From: Porticoccus sp.
Lineage (GTDB): Bacteria; Pseudomonadota; Gammaproteobacteria; Pseudomonadales; Porticoccaceae
Assembly: GCA_023261185.1 (NCBI GenBank)
Contig: JALRJN010000016.1
Coordinates: 1 to 54,143, forward strand
Length of the DNA: 54,143 bases
Reading direction: 5' to 3'
Part shown: positions 10,994 to 19,588 of the stretch, one piece after another
Numbering within the stretch: the stretch's first letter is position 1
Layout: every line of letters begins with the position of its first letter
The notes under the pieces: model-generated
What the model saw: the letters and a program-made list of their open reading frames with translations, nothing else
Told to the model about the DNA's origin: nothing
The model's database searches: none
Made by a program: the position numbers and the translations under genes

Positions 10994-11034
10994 TTGCACG
11001 GAGTTATTGATTTTTATTGTTTCGAAAGCTATCC

Positions 11035-11076
11035 TTTTGCGCCTTTTTCGCCAGCCTAGGTGCTGGCAATGCAAAA
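11035..11076 (+). promoter_or_regulatory. Structured leader before rpsM (candidate S4 site)
   Basis: Two nested stems can form: TTTTGC (11035-11040) with GCAAAA (11071-11076), and inside it GCCAGC (11050-11055) with GCTGGC (11062-11067). In E. coli S4 represses the alpha operon by binding a nested pseudoknot in this same rpsM leader, which also contains a GCTGGC/GCCAGC hairpin. The similarity of position and stem suggests an alpha-operon-type leader; the pseudoknot was not worked out. Confidence 0.45.
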
Positions 11077-11116
11077 ATAGCCGGAAAACTGTTAAACATT
11101 AAAGTGGAGTGTAGTG

Positions 11117-11473
11117 ATGGCCCGTATTGCCGGTGTCAACATCCCAGATAACAAACATGCGGTGATCTCACTTACGTATGTTTTCGGGATTGGTCGTACC
11201 ACTGCCCGGGCTATCTGCGCCCAGGTGGGTATTGCTGAAGACGTTAAAATTGCTGATCTCAGCGATGAGCAAATGGACGCAGTGCGCAATGCCGTTGGTG
11301 AACGTACTGTAGAAGGTGACCTGCGTCGTGAGGTCAGCATGAACATCAAGCGATTGATGGATCTCGGTTGTTACCGCGGTCTCCGTCATCGTCGCGGCCT
11401 GCCTTTGCGTGGCCAGCGCACCAAAACTAATGCGCGCACCCGCAAAGGGCCCCGCAAGCCCATCAAGCGATAG
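11117..11473 (+). CDS. rpsM: 30S ribosomal protein S13
   Basis: S13 bridges the 30S head to the 50S subunit and P-site tRNA. ATG at 11117 gives 118 residues, the E. coli length; a GTG three bases earlier is in frame but too close to GGAG (11106-11109). [20 protein letters not shown] and the C-terminal [17 protein letters not shown] tail are diagnostic. It is the first gene of the alpha operon. Confidence 0.97.
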   Translation: MARIAGVNIPDNKHAVISLTYVFGIGRTTARAICAQVGIAEDVKIADLSDEQMDAVRNAVGERTVEGDLRREVSMNIKRLMDLGCYRGLRHRRGLPLRGQRTKTNARTRKGPRKPIKR

Positions 11474-11485
11474 GAAGGCAAACAA

Positions 11486-11878
11486 ATGGCAAAGCCTGGA
11501 CAAAAGACTGTTCGTAAGAAGGTCAAAAAGAATGTTGTTGACGGTGTGGCTCATATTCATGCCTCCTTCAACAACACCATCGTGACCATCACTGACCGCC
11601 AGGGAAATACCCTGAGCTGGGCAACTTCTGGTGGTTCCGGTTTCCGCGGATCACGGAAAAGTACACCGTTCGCCGCTCAGGTAGCAGCAGAACGCGCTGG
11701 CCTGGCTGCACAGGAATACGGTTTGAAGAATCTGGATGTGCAGGTTAAAGGTCCTGGTCCGGGTCGCGAATCTGCCGTGCGTGCGCTGAACAACGCCGGC
11801 TTTAAAATTACCAATATCACCGACGTGACGCCAATCCCGCACAACGGCTGTCGTCCGCCGAAGAAACGTCGGGTATAA
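11486..11878 (+). CDS. rpsK: 30S ribosomal protein S11
   Basis: S11 lines the mRNA exit path on the 30S platform. The 130-residue product contains [19 protein letters not shown] and the C-terminal [20 protein letters not shown]. The Asn-Gly in PHNGCR is the site of isoaspartate formation reported for E. coli S11. Confidence 0.98.
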   Translation: MAKPGQKTVRKKVKKNVVDGVAHIHASFNNTIVTITDRQGNTLSWATSGGSGFRGSRKSTPFAAQVAAERAGLAAQEYGLKNLDVQVKGPGPGRESAVRALNNAGFKITNITDVTPIPHNGCRPPKKRRV

Positions 11879-11893
11879 CGAGGAAGTGAACTA

Positions 11894-12514
11894 ATGGCAA
11901 GATATCTCGGACCAACGTGTAAACTTTCCCGTCGCGAAGGCACTGATCTTTTCCTGAAGAGCGGTATCCGTCCTCTGGAATCCAAATGTCGTGCAGAAAG
12001 TGCTCCCGGACAACATGGCCAGCGTCGTGGTCGCCTGTCTGACTATGGCGTTCAGCTGCGTGAAAAACAAAAAGTACGTCGTCTCTACGGTGTGCTGGAA
12101 AAACAATTCCGCAACTACTACAAGGAAGCCGCTCGCATCAAAGGTGCAACCGGCGAGAACCTGCTGCAGTTGTTGGAGCGTCGTCTGGACAATGTCGTGT
12201 ATCGCATGGGCTTTGGCTCAACACGTGCAGAAGCTCGTCAGCTGGTCGCGCACAACGCTATTCTCGTTAACGGCAAGAAAGTGAATATTGCTTCTTACCG
12301 TGTCGCTGACGGTGATGTCGTGAGCATCCGTGAAAAGTCCAAGAATCAATTGCGTATTCAATCAGCTCTTCAGATCGCTTCACAGCGTGGTCTGGTTGAT
12401 TGGGTAGAAGTCGATGCCAATAAACTGGAAGGTGTTTTCAAACGCACTCCAGAGCGTGCCGATCTTCCTGCCGAAATCAATGAAAACCTGATTGTGGAAC
12501 TCTACTCCAAGTAA
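11894..12514 (+). CDS. rpsD: 30S ribosomal protein S4
   Basis: S4 is a primary 16S rRNA binder and the autogenous repressor of the alpha operon in enteric bacteria. The 206-residue product starts [19 protein letters not shown] and has the S4 RNA-binding domain at about residues 95-155 ([20 protein letters not shown], then [13 protein letters not shown]). Confidence 0.98.
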   Translation: MARYLGPTCKLSRREGTDLFLKSGIRPLESKCRAESAPGQHGQRRGRLSDYGVQLREKQKVRRLYGVLEKQFRNYYKEAARIKGATGENLLQLLERRLDNVVYRMGFGSTRAEARQLVAHNAILVNGKKVNIASYRVADGDVVSIREKSKNQLRIQSALQIASQRGLVDWVEVDANKLEGVFKRTPERADLPAEINENLIVELYSK

Positions 12515-12564
12515 CGCGTTGTCATTAATCGATAGCGAAGCGACACCAACGAGCAGGAACAAAT

Positions 12565-13563
12565 ATGCAGACATCAGTACATGAATTTTTGACGCCCAGA
12601 AACATTGATGTAACCGAGTATGGCTCCACTCGTGCCAAGGTTGTTTTGGAACCGCTCGAACGCGGTTTTGGACATACGCTGGGCAATGCACTGCGTCGCA
12701 TTCTTCTCTCTTCAATGGCAGGCGCTGCCATCGTTGAAGTTGAAATTGAAGGCGTACTGCATGAATACAGCAGTATTGAAGGTGTTCAGGAAGATGTCAT
12801 TGAAATCCTCCTGAATCTGAAGGATGTCGCCATCGTCCTGCATGACAAAGAAGAAGTTACCCTGACTCTGAGTAAGAAGGGTAAAGGTGTAGTTACAGCC
12901 GGCGACATTCAGGTGGACAACGCCACTGAAATCAAAAATCCTGAGCATGTAATTGCCAATATCACCGGTGATACTTCTCTGGAAATGACGCTGCATGTTG
13001 TGCTTGGCCGCGGTTACCAGCCCGCAGACAGCCGTGCTTCAGATGAGGACGAGACACGTTCCATTGGTCGTCTTCACCTTGATGCTACGTTCAGCCCCGT
13101 GCGCCGAGTGGCCTATGTGGTTGAAAGTGCCCGTGTTGAGCAGCGTACTGACCTGGACAAACTGGTTCTGGATCTCGAAACCAACGGTACGATCGATCCC
13201 GAAGAGGCTATCCGCCGCGCAGCGACCATCCTGCAGCAGCAACTGGCTGTCTTTGTTGACCTGGAGAGTGAAAGCCTCTCTGAGCCTGTTGAGAAAGAGG
13301 AAGAAGTTGATCCGATCTTGCTGCGCCCGGTTGATGACCTGGAGCTGACTGTACGCTCTGCCAACTGCCTGAAGGCCGAGAGTATATATTATATTGGTGA
13401 CCTGATTCAGCGCACAGAAGTAGAGCTGCTGAAAACCCCTAACCTGGGTAAAAAGTCACTGACAGAAATTAAAGATGTGCTGGCATCACGCGGATTGTCC
13501 TTGGGCATGCGCCTGGAAAACTGGCCGCCTTCAAGCCTGCGCACTGAAAACGACCATATTTAA
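12565..13563 (+). CDS. rpoA: RNA polymerase alpha subunit
   Basis: The alpha subunit dimerises to seed RNA polymerase assembly and contacts UP elements and activators. The 332-residue product has the N-terminal dimerisation domain ([19 protein letters not shown], about residues 33-51), an acidic linker (EKEEEVD) and the C-terminal domain with [19 protein letters not shown] and [14 protein letters not shown], which form the helix-hairpin-helix DNA-binding surface. Confidence 0.99.
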   Translation: MQTSVHEFLTPRNIDVTEYGSTRAKVVLEPLERGFGHTLGNALRRILLSSMAGAAIVEVEIEGVLHEYSSIEGVQEDVIEILLNLKDVAIVLHDKEEVTLTLSKKGKGVVTAGDIQVDNATEIKNPEHVIANITGDTSLEMTLHVVLGRGYQPADSRASDEDETRSIGRLHLDATFSPVRRVAYVVESARVEQRTDLDKLVLDLETNGTIDPEEAIRRAATILQQQLAVFVDLESESLSEPVEKEEEVDPILLRPVDDLELTVRSANCLKAESIYYIGDLIQRTEVELLKTPNLGKKSLTEIKDVLASRGLSLGMRLENWPPSSLRTENDHI

Positions 13564-13569
13564 TTGCTG

Positions 13570-13592
13570 CGGAGCCTGCTACGCAGACTCCG
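13570..13592 (+). other. Hairpin between rpoA and rplQ
   Basis: CGGAG-c-CTGC (13570-13579) pairs with GCAG-a-CTCCG (13583-13592) around a TAC loop, with a single internal mismatch. There is no T-run, so it is not an intrinsic terminator. In this 80-base gap it may act in mRNA processing or in setting the rplQ level. Confidence 0.45.
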
Positions 13593-13643
13593 TGAAATTG
13601 AGTTTATTGCTGAGATAGCAACACTTTTAAAGGAAGTAGAATC

Positions 13644-14039
13644 ATGCGTCATCGTTATAGTGGCCGCAAACTTAGCCGTACAGGTGCTCACCGTCGTGCC
13701 ATGTTCCGCAACATGACAAACTCTCTGGTAGAGCATGAGCTGATCAAAACCACCTTGCCAAAAGCCAAGGAACTGCGTCGTGTGGCTGAGCCACTGATCA
13801 CGCTGGCAAAGCAGGACAGCGTGGCCAACCGACGTCTGGCGTTCAGCCGTCTGCGCGATAAAGCTGCTGTAGGCAAACTGTTTGGTGAACTGGGTCCCCG
13901 TTATGAGGGTCGTCCCGGCGGTTATATTCGTATTCTCAAGTGTGGTCTGCGTTCCGGTGACGCGGCGCCTATGGCTTACGTAGAGCTGGTTGACCGTCCC
14001 GAAGTGGAAGCAGTCGAGATTGATGACACTGAAGAGTAA
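13644..14039 (+). CDS. rplQ: 50S ribosomal protein L17
   Basis: L17 is a 50S protein at the bottom of the subunit. The 131-residue product starts [20 protein letters not shown], then carries the [16 protein letters not shown] segment and the C-terminal [23 protein letters not shown] domain, ending in an acidic tail. An AAAGGAAG Shine-Dalgarno precedes it. It is the last gene of the alpha operon and is followed by a strong terminator. Confidence 0.98.
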   Translation: MRHRYSGRKLSRTGAHRRAMFRNMTNSLVEHELIKTTLPKAKELRRVAEPLITLAKQDSVANRRLAFSRLRDKAAVGKLFGELGPRYEGRPGGYIRILKCGLRSGDAAPMAYVELVDRPEVEAVEIDDTEE

Positions 14040-14069
14040 TATCGGATAGTGTTCAATCCTGTTAAAAAA

Positions 14070-14093
14070 GCCGGGCAATAGCCCGGCTTTTTT
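14070..14093 (+). terminator. Rho-independent terminator of the alpha operon
   Basis: GCCGGGC (14070-14076) and GCCCGGC (14081-14087) form a seven-pair stem with an AATA loop, followed by six T (14088-14093). Six A precede the stem, so the hairpin can act in either direction. Confidence 0.95.
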
Positions 14094-14127
14094 GTGTATG
14101 GTTTTTGTCGTTTCAGCCACACCATTT

Positions 14128-14147
14128 CCCACAGCCTGTGGGATAAT
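14128..14147 (+). promoter_or_regulatory. Palindrome and candidate -10 box upstream of galE
   Basis: CCCACAG-C-CTGTGGG (14128-14142) is a perfect 7+1+7 inverted repeat. Its centre is too tight for an RNA hairpin, so it looks like a protein-binding site on DNA. Its last base begins GATAAT (14142-14147), a 5/6 match to a -10 box, about 30 bases before the galE start. No good -35 box is visible, as expected of an activator-dependent or repressor-controlled promoter. Confidence 0.4.
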
Positions 14148-14178
14148 AAACAGTAGTTACACCTGACAGGGAATACAC

Positions 14179-15225
14179 GTGAACGTACTTGTAACCGGTG
14201 CCGCCGGATATATAGGCTGTCATGCCTGCATTGCATTGATTGATGCTGGCCACGGGATTGTGGCACTGGATAATTACAGTAATAGTTCCCCGCTTTCTTT
14301 ACAGCGGGTCATGCAGATCACGGGTTGTGATTTCCCGATCGTGGAAGCGAGCGTCAATGATCGCGATGTTCTGGATGAGCTGTTCAGTAACCACGCCATC
14401 GATGCGGTAATGCATTTTGCCGGTTTCAAAGCGGTAGGTGAGTCATGTCTGGAGCCGCTTACCTACTATCGGAACAATGTGACCGGATCTGTGACGTTGC
14501 TTGAAGCGATGAAGGCCGCAGGGATAAAAGATTTTATTTTCAGTTCTTCTGCGACTGTTTATGGCGACCCGGCAAGCACACCCATCACAGAGAATTTTCC
14601 TCTGCAGGCTACTAATCCCTACGGACGTTCCAAGTTGATGATTGAGGAGATCCTTCAGGATCTGGAGAGCGCTGACAACATCGCTGAAAACCCGTTCTGG
14701 CGATTAGCCATCCTGAGATATTTCAATCCAGTGGGTGCACACTCCAGTGGACTTGTGGGCGAAGACCCCAAAGGTATCCCCAACAACCTATTGCCCTACA
14801 TTACCCAGGTTGCGGTGGGAAAATTGGCGAAGCTTTCGGTGTTTGGCGGTGATTACCCGACCCCCGACGGTACCGGGGTGAGGGATTACCTGCACGTGAT
14901 GGATCTTGCTGAAGGGCATGTGCGTGCGCTAGAGGCTCTGACAAGGCCCGATGCTCCCTATGGCTGTCAAACCTGGAATTTGGGGACTGGTAACGGTGTG
15001 TCTGTACTTGAAATGATTCGGGCTTTTGAATCAGTTGCACAATGCAGGATTCCCTACGAGATTGTGGCACGCCGTCCAGGGGATGTGGCTGAGTGTTGGT
15101 CTGATGCCAGCAAGGCTGAGCGAGAATTGGGTTGGAAAGCCCGGCGCAGTCTTGATGAAATGATGGCGGACAGTTGGCGCTGGCAGCGCAATAACCCTGA
15201 TGGCTATCCCGATCTGGAGAGCTGA
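14179..15225 (+). CDS. galE: UDP-glucose 4-epimerase
   Basis: GalE interconverts UDP-glucose and UDP-galactose with bound NAD, supplying sugars for LPS and exopolysaccharide. The 348-residue product is an extended short-chain dehydrogenase with the NAD motif GAAGYIG (residues 7-13), the SSSATVYG segment (about 122-129) and the catalytic YxxxK pair Tyr148/Lys152. The start is GTG at 14179, preceded by an AGGGAA Shine-Dalgarno-like run. It stands alone after the alpha operon, with its own upstream palindrome. Epimerases of this family can have N-acetylated substrates, so the exact sugar is not certain. Confidence 0.93.
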   Translation: MNVLVTGAAGYIGCHACIALIDAGHGIVALDNYSNSSPLSLQRVMQITGCDFPIVEASVNDRDVLDELFSNHAIDAVMHFAGFKAVGESCLEPLTYYRNNVTGSVTLLEAMKAAGIKDFIFSSSATVYGDPASTPITENFPLQATNPYGRSKLMIEEILQDLESADNIAENPFWRLAILRYFNPVGAHSSGLVGEDPKGIPNNLLPYITQVAVGKLAKLSVFGGDYPTPDGTGVRDYLHVMDLAEGHVRALEALTRPDAPYGCQTWNLGTGNGVSVLEMIRAFESVAQCRIPYEIVARRPGDVAECWSDASKAERELGWKARRSLDEMMADSWRWQRNNPDGYPDLES

Positions 15226-15270
15226 CGAGGTTTTTATTTCTGTGGCCCAGGTTCCCGGGTCCCACATTGC

Positions 15271-16710
15271 CTAGGTCAAAGGCAATTGCAGGTGGAAAGT
15301 GGTGCCGACGTTCAGATCTGATGTTACGGCCAGTTGCCCCTGATGCTGCTCGGTAATGATGAAGTGGGAGAAGGACAGCCGTTTCCCCGCATCATAATCT
15401 TCTGCTTTGCCAGGCGTGTGGGTGAAGAAGGGTTCAAAAATATACTGTTGTTCTTCATTGGTAATGCCGACGCCATTGTGCTGCACTTTGATCCACAGCA
15501 TGTCGTAACACACCATCACCTGTATTCGAATAATTGGGGTGTGCCCCGCTTTTTGGACCTGCCCGAGTGCGTGACAGGCGTGTCTGAACAGGCTCAGAAA
15601 GACCTGTTGCAATTCTGTTGCATAGCAGGGGATATCGGGAAGATTCTGATTGTAGTGTCGCTCTATCGAGATATCGCGGAAATGCAGCCCCGAGGGAACG
15701 GAGAGAACATCCTTGGCCAATTGCAGGCTGTGTTCAATGATATCAATGATGCTCGCCTGATGGCGCTCGCCACCGCGACTACGGGCAAAATCCAGCAAGT
15801 TCTGAATAATGGCCAGTGCCTGCTTACCATTGGCGTCGGCCTCATCCATCAGCTGGGTAATGGTCTCAACCGATGATGGCGGCTGAAGTTGCAACGCCTC
15901 TTTGACAGTTTGTACATCGGTGAGAATCTGATGCAAGGGCGGGTTGATATCGTGGGCCATGGTCGCCGCAAGCTCACCCATGGATGACATCTTATCCCTC
16001 TGGATCAGCATGTTGGCCGCCAGGATGTGTTGTGTGACATCGTCGACGAGGATGACGGCGCCTGTTTCTGCCTGCTCGCGCAGAGGGTAAATGGTGATAT
16101 CAAAATGGTATTGGCCGCGCTGGCTGTGCTTGATGGTGAGTGGCTTCTTCTCCTGCAGGGAGCGTTTTACCTGTTGCTGGCTGAGGGTGATGGTGGGGTA
16201 GGTCTGCCATAGATTGGTCCCTAGTGCTTTGGTGGCAGGAATCCCTGTGATTTCCTCTGCACGTCGGTTCCATTGGGTGATCAGCCCATCCGAGGTAAGC
16301 CCGATAAGCATCAACGGCATCGAACTGAGTATGTCCCGGATATAGGACTCCGAGTTGCGCAAGCGGTTGGCCGTCTCCCGGTGCTGGGCTATTTCACCCT
16401 GTAACAGCTGGTTGGCTTCCTGTAGCAGCCGGTTGGATTCATCCAGGGTAGCTGTACGCTCCCTGACCCTTTCCTCCAGTTCCTGGCGAATGGCCTCAAG
16501 CGCCTTGTTGGCCAAGTGTGCCTGACGACGACTGAAAAAAAGTGTCAGCACCGTTATCGACAACAGAACAATGAGAATCCCGCTGGACCAGTTGGCGACG
16601 TACTGCCAGTTGGTATGGCCATCTTCCTCACGGAAATATTCAATGATACTGGCTGAAGCGGGCTGGCTGATCAGCCATGATGTCAGTAGCCAGAAGTATT
16701 TATTTGTCAT
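15271..16710 (-). CDS. Membrane sensor with degenerate histidine-kinase domain
   Basis: This reads as a sensor histidine kinase of 479 residues. It has a signal or anchor segment (1-20), a short periplasmic stretch, a transmembrane helix (about 43-60), a coiled coil (62-125), a PAS domain (about 121-230) and a HisKA H-box, GELAATMAHDINPPL, with phospho-acceptor His253. The ATPase domain is abnormal. The N-box reads QVFLSLFRHACHAL, with the Mg-binding Asn replaced by His377. The G1 box reads HNGVGI instead of DNGxGI (His411). The glycine-rich G2 box is replaced by DAGKRLSFS. Only the F-box FEPFF is normal. ATP binding is therefore doubtful and it may be a pseudokinase. No response regulator is adjacent. 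The ATG at 16710 is chosen over an in-frame TTG at 16761; neither has a clear Shine-Dalgarno. Confidence 0.82.
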   Translation of the reverse strand: MTNKYFWLLTSWLISQPASASIIEYFREEDGHTNWQYVANWSSGILIVLLSITVLTLFFSRRQAHLANKALEAIRQELEERVRERTATLDESNRLLQEANQLLQGEIAQHRETANRLRNSESYIRDILSSMPLMLIGLTSDGLITQWNRRAEEITGIPATKALGTNLWQTYPTITLSQQQVKRSLQEKKPLTIKHSQRGQYHFDITIYPLREQAETGAVILVDDVTQHILAANMLIQRDKMSSMGELAATMAHDINPPLHQILTDVQTVKEALQLQPPSSVETITQLMDEADANGKQALAIIQNLLDFARSRGGERHQASIIDIIEHSLQLAKDVLSVPSGLHFRDISIERHYNQNLPDIPCYATELQQVFLSLFRHACHALGQVQKAGHTPIIRIQVMVCYDMLWIKVQHNGVGITNEEQQYIFEPFFTHTPGKAEDYDAGKRLSFSHFIITEQHQGQLAVTSDLNVGTTFHLQLPLT

Positions 16711-16797
16711 GATCAATTTATTCAATGTCTGTAGGTCTTTTGGATTGTCGGTGATAGACAAGCTGGACGATTAGATTCGGCAACGTCCATATTAGTT

Positions 16798-17370
16798 TCA
16801 TGCATTGTAGTTGCCTGGGGCAGGTTTCACTGCACAAAGGTGTTGGGTTACACGTTGTGGCGACGTTTCTATTTGTTGCCGGCAATCTACCACATCCATG
16901 GCATCGCCAAACACATCCATCAATTCATTTTTGTGCAATAAATAGTCGGGGTTGGATGGCCGGCCATATTGCTCATTTCCACAGGCAAAGGTTTTGTAAA
17001 GGAGCACGCCTCCCGGTTTTAGCCAGTGGGCTAACTCTCCTAAAATGGGGCGGTGCAGATAGTTGACCACAACAATGCCTTGAAAATACTCGGCACTAAA
17101 AGGCCAGGCGGTACCGTTCTCAAGGTCGTGGCAATGGAGGCGGGCCGAGCTCGATCCCCTGAGATCCTCCACTCCGGATAGCTCCCTGTCCAGGAAGTGA
17201 ACGGATAGCCCCCGTTCGAGGAACAGGCGGCCGTGACGGCCACTGCCGCAGGCCAGGTCGAGTACAGGCCCCATCTGGATGCGGTGGATGTGCGAGTGCA
17301 CCCAAAAGTCAGGAGGGGGCACTGCAGATCGTGCGGGATTTAATGGTAGCCCATCAGTCACAATATTCAC
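16798..17370 (-). CDS. Class I SAM-dependent methyltransferase
   Basis: A small methyltransferase of unknown substrate. The SAM-binding motif I is clear (VLDLACGSGRHGRLFLERG), followed by an acidic motif II region (VHFLDRE), an NYLHRP-containing motif IV region and GGVLLYKTFACGNEQYGRP in the post-motif. GTG at 17370 overlaps the stop codon of the upstream transporter gene (TAGTG), so translation is probably coupled; it gives 190 residues. A second GTG at 17361 would shorten it by three. The frame extends further upstream inside the transporter gene, but that part does not look like protein. It resembles the TehB/UbiG-like small methyltransferases; no specific function can be given. Confidence 0.82.
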   Translation of the reverse strand: MNIVTDGLPLNPARSAVPPPDFWVHSHIHRIQMGPVLDLACGSGRHGRLFLERGLSVHFLDRELSGVEDLRGSSSARLHCHDLENGTAWPFSAEYFQGIVVVNYLHRPILGELAHWLKPGGVLLYKTFACGNEQYGRPSNPDYLLHKNELMDVFGDAMDVVDCRQQIETSPQRVTQHLCAVKPAPGNYNA

Positions 17371-18701
17371 TAGAAGAGAAAGACCATGGCTAGCCCGAAA
17401 ATCAGCCCTGTCCACAACAGGGCGACCGTGCAGTAACCCATGATATCCCGAATACCCAACCGCGCGATTCCTAGCAGGGGCAGTGCCCAGAAGGGCTGTA
17501 CCATGTTCGTCCAGGCATCCCCGAAGGCCACCGCCATGGCAGCGTGATTCAGGGGAATTCCCAGTGTCTGTGCGGCGGGAATAACAATCGGTGCCTGTAC
17601 GGCCCATTGGCCGCCGCCGGATGGCACGAAGAAATTCACAATTCCGGCACTGAGGAAAGTAAAGAGATTGAAGGTCTCGACCGTTGATATTTCAATAAAC
17701 CAGGTGGAAACCGATGCCGCCAGCCCCGACTGCGCCATCATGCCCATGATGCCCGCGTATAGGGGGAACTGTAGAACAATGCCGGACAGGCCCTTGACCG
17801 CCTCATTGACAGCAAAGAGATAACTGGTGGTGGATCGATGTAACAACAGGCCGGAAACAAGAAAAATCAGGTTCAGTGTGTTCAAGCCGACACTGCCGCC
17901 ATCAAGAAAAAATTCAACCAGGTAGTAACCCCCCAGCAATCCCAGTAGCAAGGTGGGAAGACGGCTGTGTTCGATGCGGTCAGAGGGAGTCTTGATCCTG
18001 ATGTCTACCTGCTCTGTCTCTCCCAGTTGGCTGGGGTCCACCTCCTGGGTCTCGTGGGCTGGCGGAATCATGAGGCGAAAAATGACTGGTAGGGTGAGCA
18101 GCACAACCAGGCAAACCGACAAGACTTCCCAGCTAAAAATGGTTTCCTGCAACGGAATTTCAATGCCCGGCATCAGTGAGCTGAGTACATCGCCATCGGA
18201 TACCGCAATTTTTAGCGGAATGGACCCCGATAACCCGGCGTGCCATATCACCATGCCCGAGTAGGCTGAAGCGACCAATAGAGGGTAGTGAACACCTTTG
18301 ACATGACGGGCAATCTCCCTGGCCATCAGCGCGCTGGCAATCAGCCCGAATGCCCAGCTGATCCATCCGCAGATCAGGGCAATAAAGGTCATTAACATAA
18401 TCGCCTGGCTTGGATTTTTGGCCAGCGTTGCGAGGCCACGCAACACCCGTTTCACCGCGGTCGTCTGTGCCAGAACACTGCCTGTCACCAGACTGATGGT
18501 CACCTGCATTGAAAAGACCAGCAGGTTCCAGACCCCATCGCCCCAGTAGTTGGCCATCTGGGAGGGAGACTTTGATTCGCCCAGCATGCCGGCAATAAAT
18601 ACGATAAAGGTGAGGATAATGGCAAAGATGAAAGCATCGGGCAGCCAGCGCTGCATGATGTTGGTGAAAAAATTGGATAGTGTGCGGATCACTTGCACCA
18701 C
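17370..18701 (-). CDS. atoE: AtoE-type short-chain fatty acid transporter
   Basis: A polytopic inner-membrane protein of 443 residues with about twelve hydrophobic segments. It matches the AtoE family, which carries short-chain fatty acids such as acetoacetate or butyrate. Family features include the N-terminal RWLPDAFIFAIILT, LICGWISWAFGLIASALMAREIA and the C-terminal FFVPSGGGQWAVQAPIV and FGDAWTNMVQPFWALPLLGIARL. The first codon is GTG; a later GTG at 18692 is better spaced from AAGG and would remove three residues. No atoDAB or thiolase genes are nearby, so the physiological substrate is open. A methyltransferase follows in overlap. Confidence 0.85.
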   Translation of the reverse strand: MVQVIRTLSNFFTNIMQRWLPDAFIFAIILTFIVFIAGMLGESKSPSQMANYWGDGVWNLLVFSMQVTISLVTGSVLAQTTAVKRVLRGLATLAKNPSQAIMLMTFIALICGWISWAFGLIASALMAREIARHVKGVHYPLLVASAYSGMVIWHAGLSGSIPLKIAVSDGDVLSSLMPGIEIPLQETIFSWEVLSVCLVVLLTLPVIFRLMIPPAHETQEVDPSQLGETEQVDIRIKTPSDRIEHSRLPTLLLGLLGGYYLVEFFLDGGSVGLNTLNLIFLVSGLLLHRSTTSYLFAVNEAVKGLSGIVLQFPLYAGIMGMMAQSGLAASVSTWFIEISTVETFNLFTFLSAGIVNFFVPSGGGQWAVQAPIVIPAAQTLGIPLNHAAMAVAFGDAWTNMVQPFWALPLLGIARLGIRDIMGYCTVALLWTGLIFGLAMVFLF

Positions 18702-18743
18702 CTTTTTGTTATGCGTTATCAGCGAATTGCAATTTTCAGGGCT

Positions 18744-18771
18744 ATTCTAGCCGCTTCAGTCGTTATCTCAA
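18744..18771 (-). promoter_or_regulatory. Candidate promoter of the atoE block with palindrome
   Basis: On the minus strand TTGAGA (18766-18771) and TAGAAT (18744-18749) are separated by 16 bases, 43 bases ahead of the atoE start. The -10 box is embedded in an inverted repeat, GGCTA-TTC-TAGCC (18740-18752), which could be an operator. Confidence 0.5.
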
Positions 18772-18784
18772 AAATCCAGCGTTC

Positions 18785-19588
18785 TTAGGGTTGGCAGTGG
18801 TAGTAGTGGCCTGAGTCCAGCGCCATCATGCGTAGTGGCCCGCCCCAAACACAACCCGTGTCAAGGGGGTATAGGTTGTCACCAATGGGTTTTCCCTCAA
18901 GAGCCGCCCAGTGACCGAAGATGATTTTGAAATGGCGTGTTTTTCGGTGGGTGTGTGCGTACCAGGGGGCAAAGCCCTTGGGTGGTTCCTGGGGTGACGC
19001 TTTGGACGTGAGCTCCAGTTGCCCTTCCGTCGAGCAGAAACGCATACGGGTCAGGTAATTGGTGATCAGTCGCCAGCGTAGTGGCGGTAATAGTGCGTTG
19101 TGCCACAGGTCCGGTTCGTTGCCGTACATAACTTCAAAGAAGGCCGCGGATTGTTGTTCGTCGGTTAACACCTGGTGCATTTCTTCAGCCAGTGAGAGCG
19201 CCTCTTCACGGGACCATTGAGGTGGAATGCCTGCATGAACCAGCAGGTATTCCTTATGAGCCAAGAGCAGTGGTTGTTGGGCAAGCCACTTCAACAGCTC
19301 TTCCCTGTCGGGAGCGTCGAGAATATCATTCAGGGTGTCGGAGGGGTGTGGTTTGCGAACGCCGTGGGCCACTGCCAGAAGGTGCAGGTCGTGATTGCCG
19401 AGCACAGTGCGGAAAGCATCCCCCAGTTGATAGCAAAAACGTAATGTTTCTAAGGATTGCGGGCCGCGGTTGACCAAGTCGCCAACTGACCAGAGCTGAT
19501 CCTTTCCCGGATCAAACTTCACAGTCTCCAAAAGCCTTTGCAGGGGGGTGAGACAGCCTTGCAGATCACCTACCACAAAGGTGGTCAA
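18785..19588 (-). CDS. apaH: Symmetrical bis(5'-nucleosyl)-tetraphosphatase
   Basis: ApaH hydrolyses Ap4A to two ADP and, in E. coli, removes Np4 caps from RNA. The 267-residue product shows the metallophosphatase motifs GDLQGC (residues 7-12), GDLVNRGP, GNHDLH and a late IFGHWA plus LDTGCVWGG. Its ATG overlaps the apaG stop by four bases. It is the last gene of the lptD-surA-pdxA-rsmA-apaG-apaH operon, the order known from E. coli. Confidence 0.97.
   Translation of the reverse strand: MTTFVVGDLQGCLTPLQRLLETVKFDPGKDQLWSVGDLVNRGPQSLETLRFCYQLGDAFRTVLGNHDLHLLAVAHGVRKPHPSDTLNDILDAPDREELLKWLAQQPLLLAHKEYLLVHAGIPPQWSREEALSLAEEMHQVLTDEQQSAAFFEVMYGNEPDLWHNALLPPLRWRLITNYLTRMRFCSTEGQLELTSKASPQEPPKGFAPWYAHTHRKTRHFKIIFGHWAALEGKPIGDNLYPLDTGCVWGGPLRMMALDSGHYYHCQP

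Noticed and set aside
15226-15270. Terminator between galE and the sensor kinase gene
   Set aside because: A GTGG/CCAC hairpin with internal bulges is possible, but no T-run follows on either strand.
17371-17607. N-terminal extension of the methyltransferase
   Set aside because: It overlaps the transporter gene and has no domain; TAGTG coupling marks the real start.
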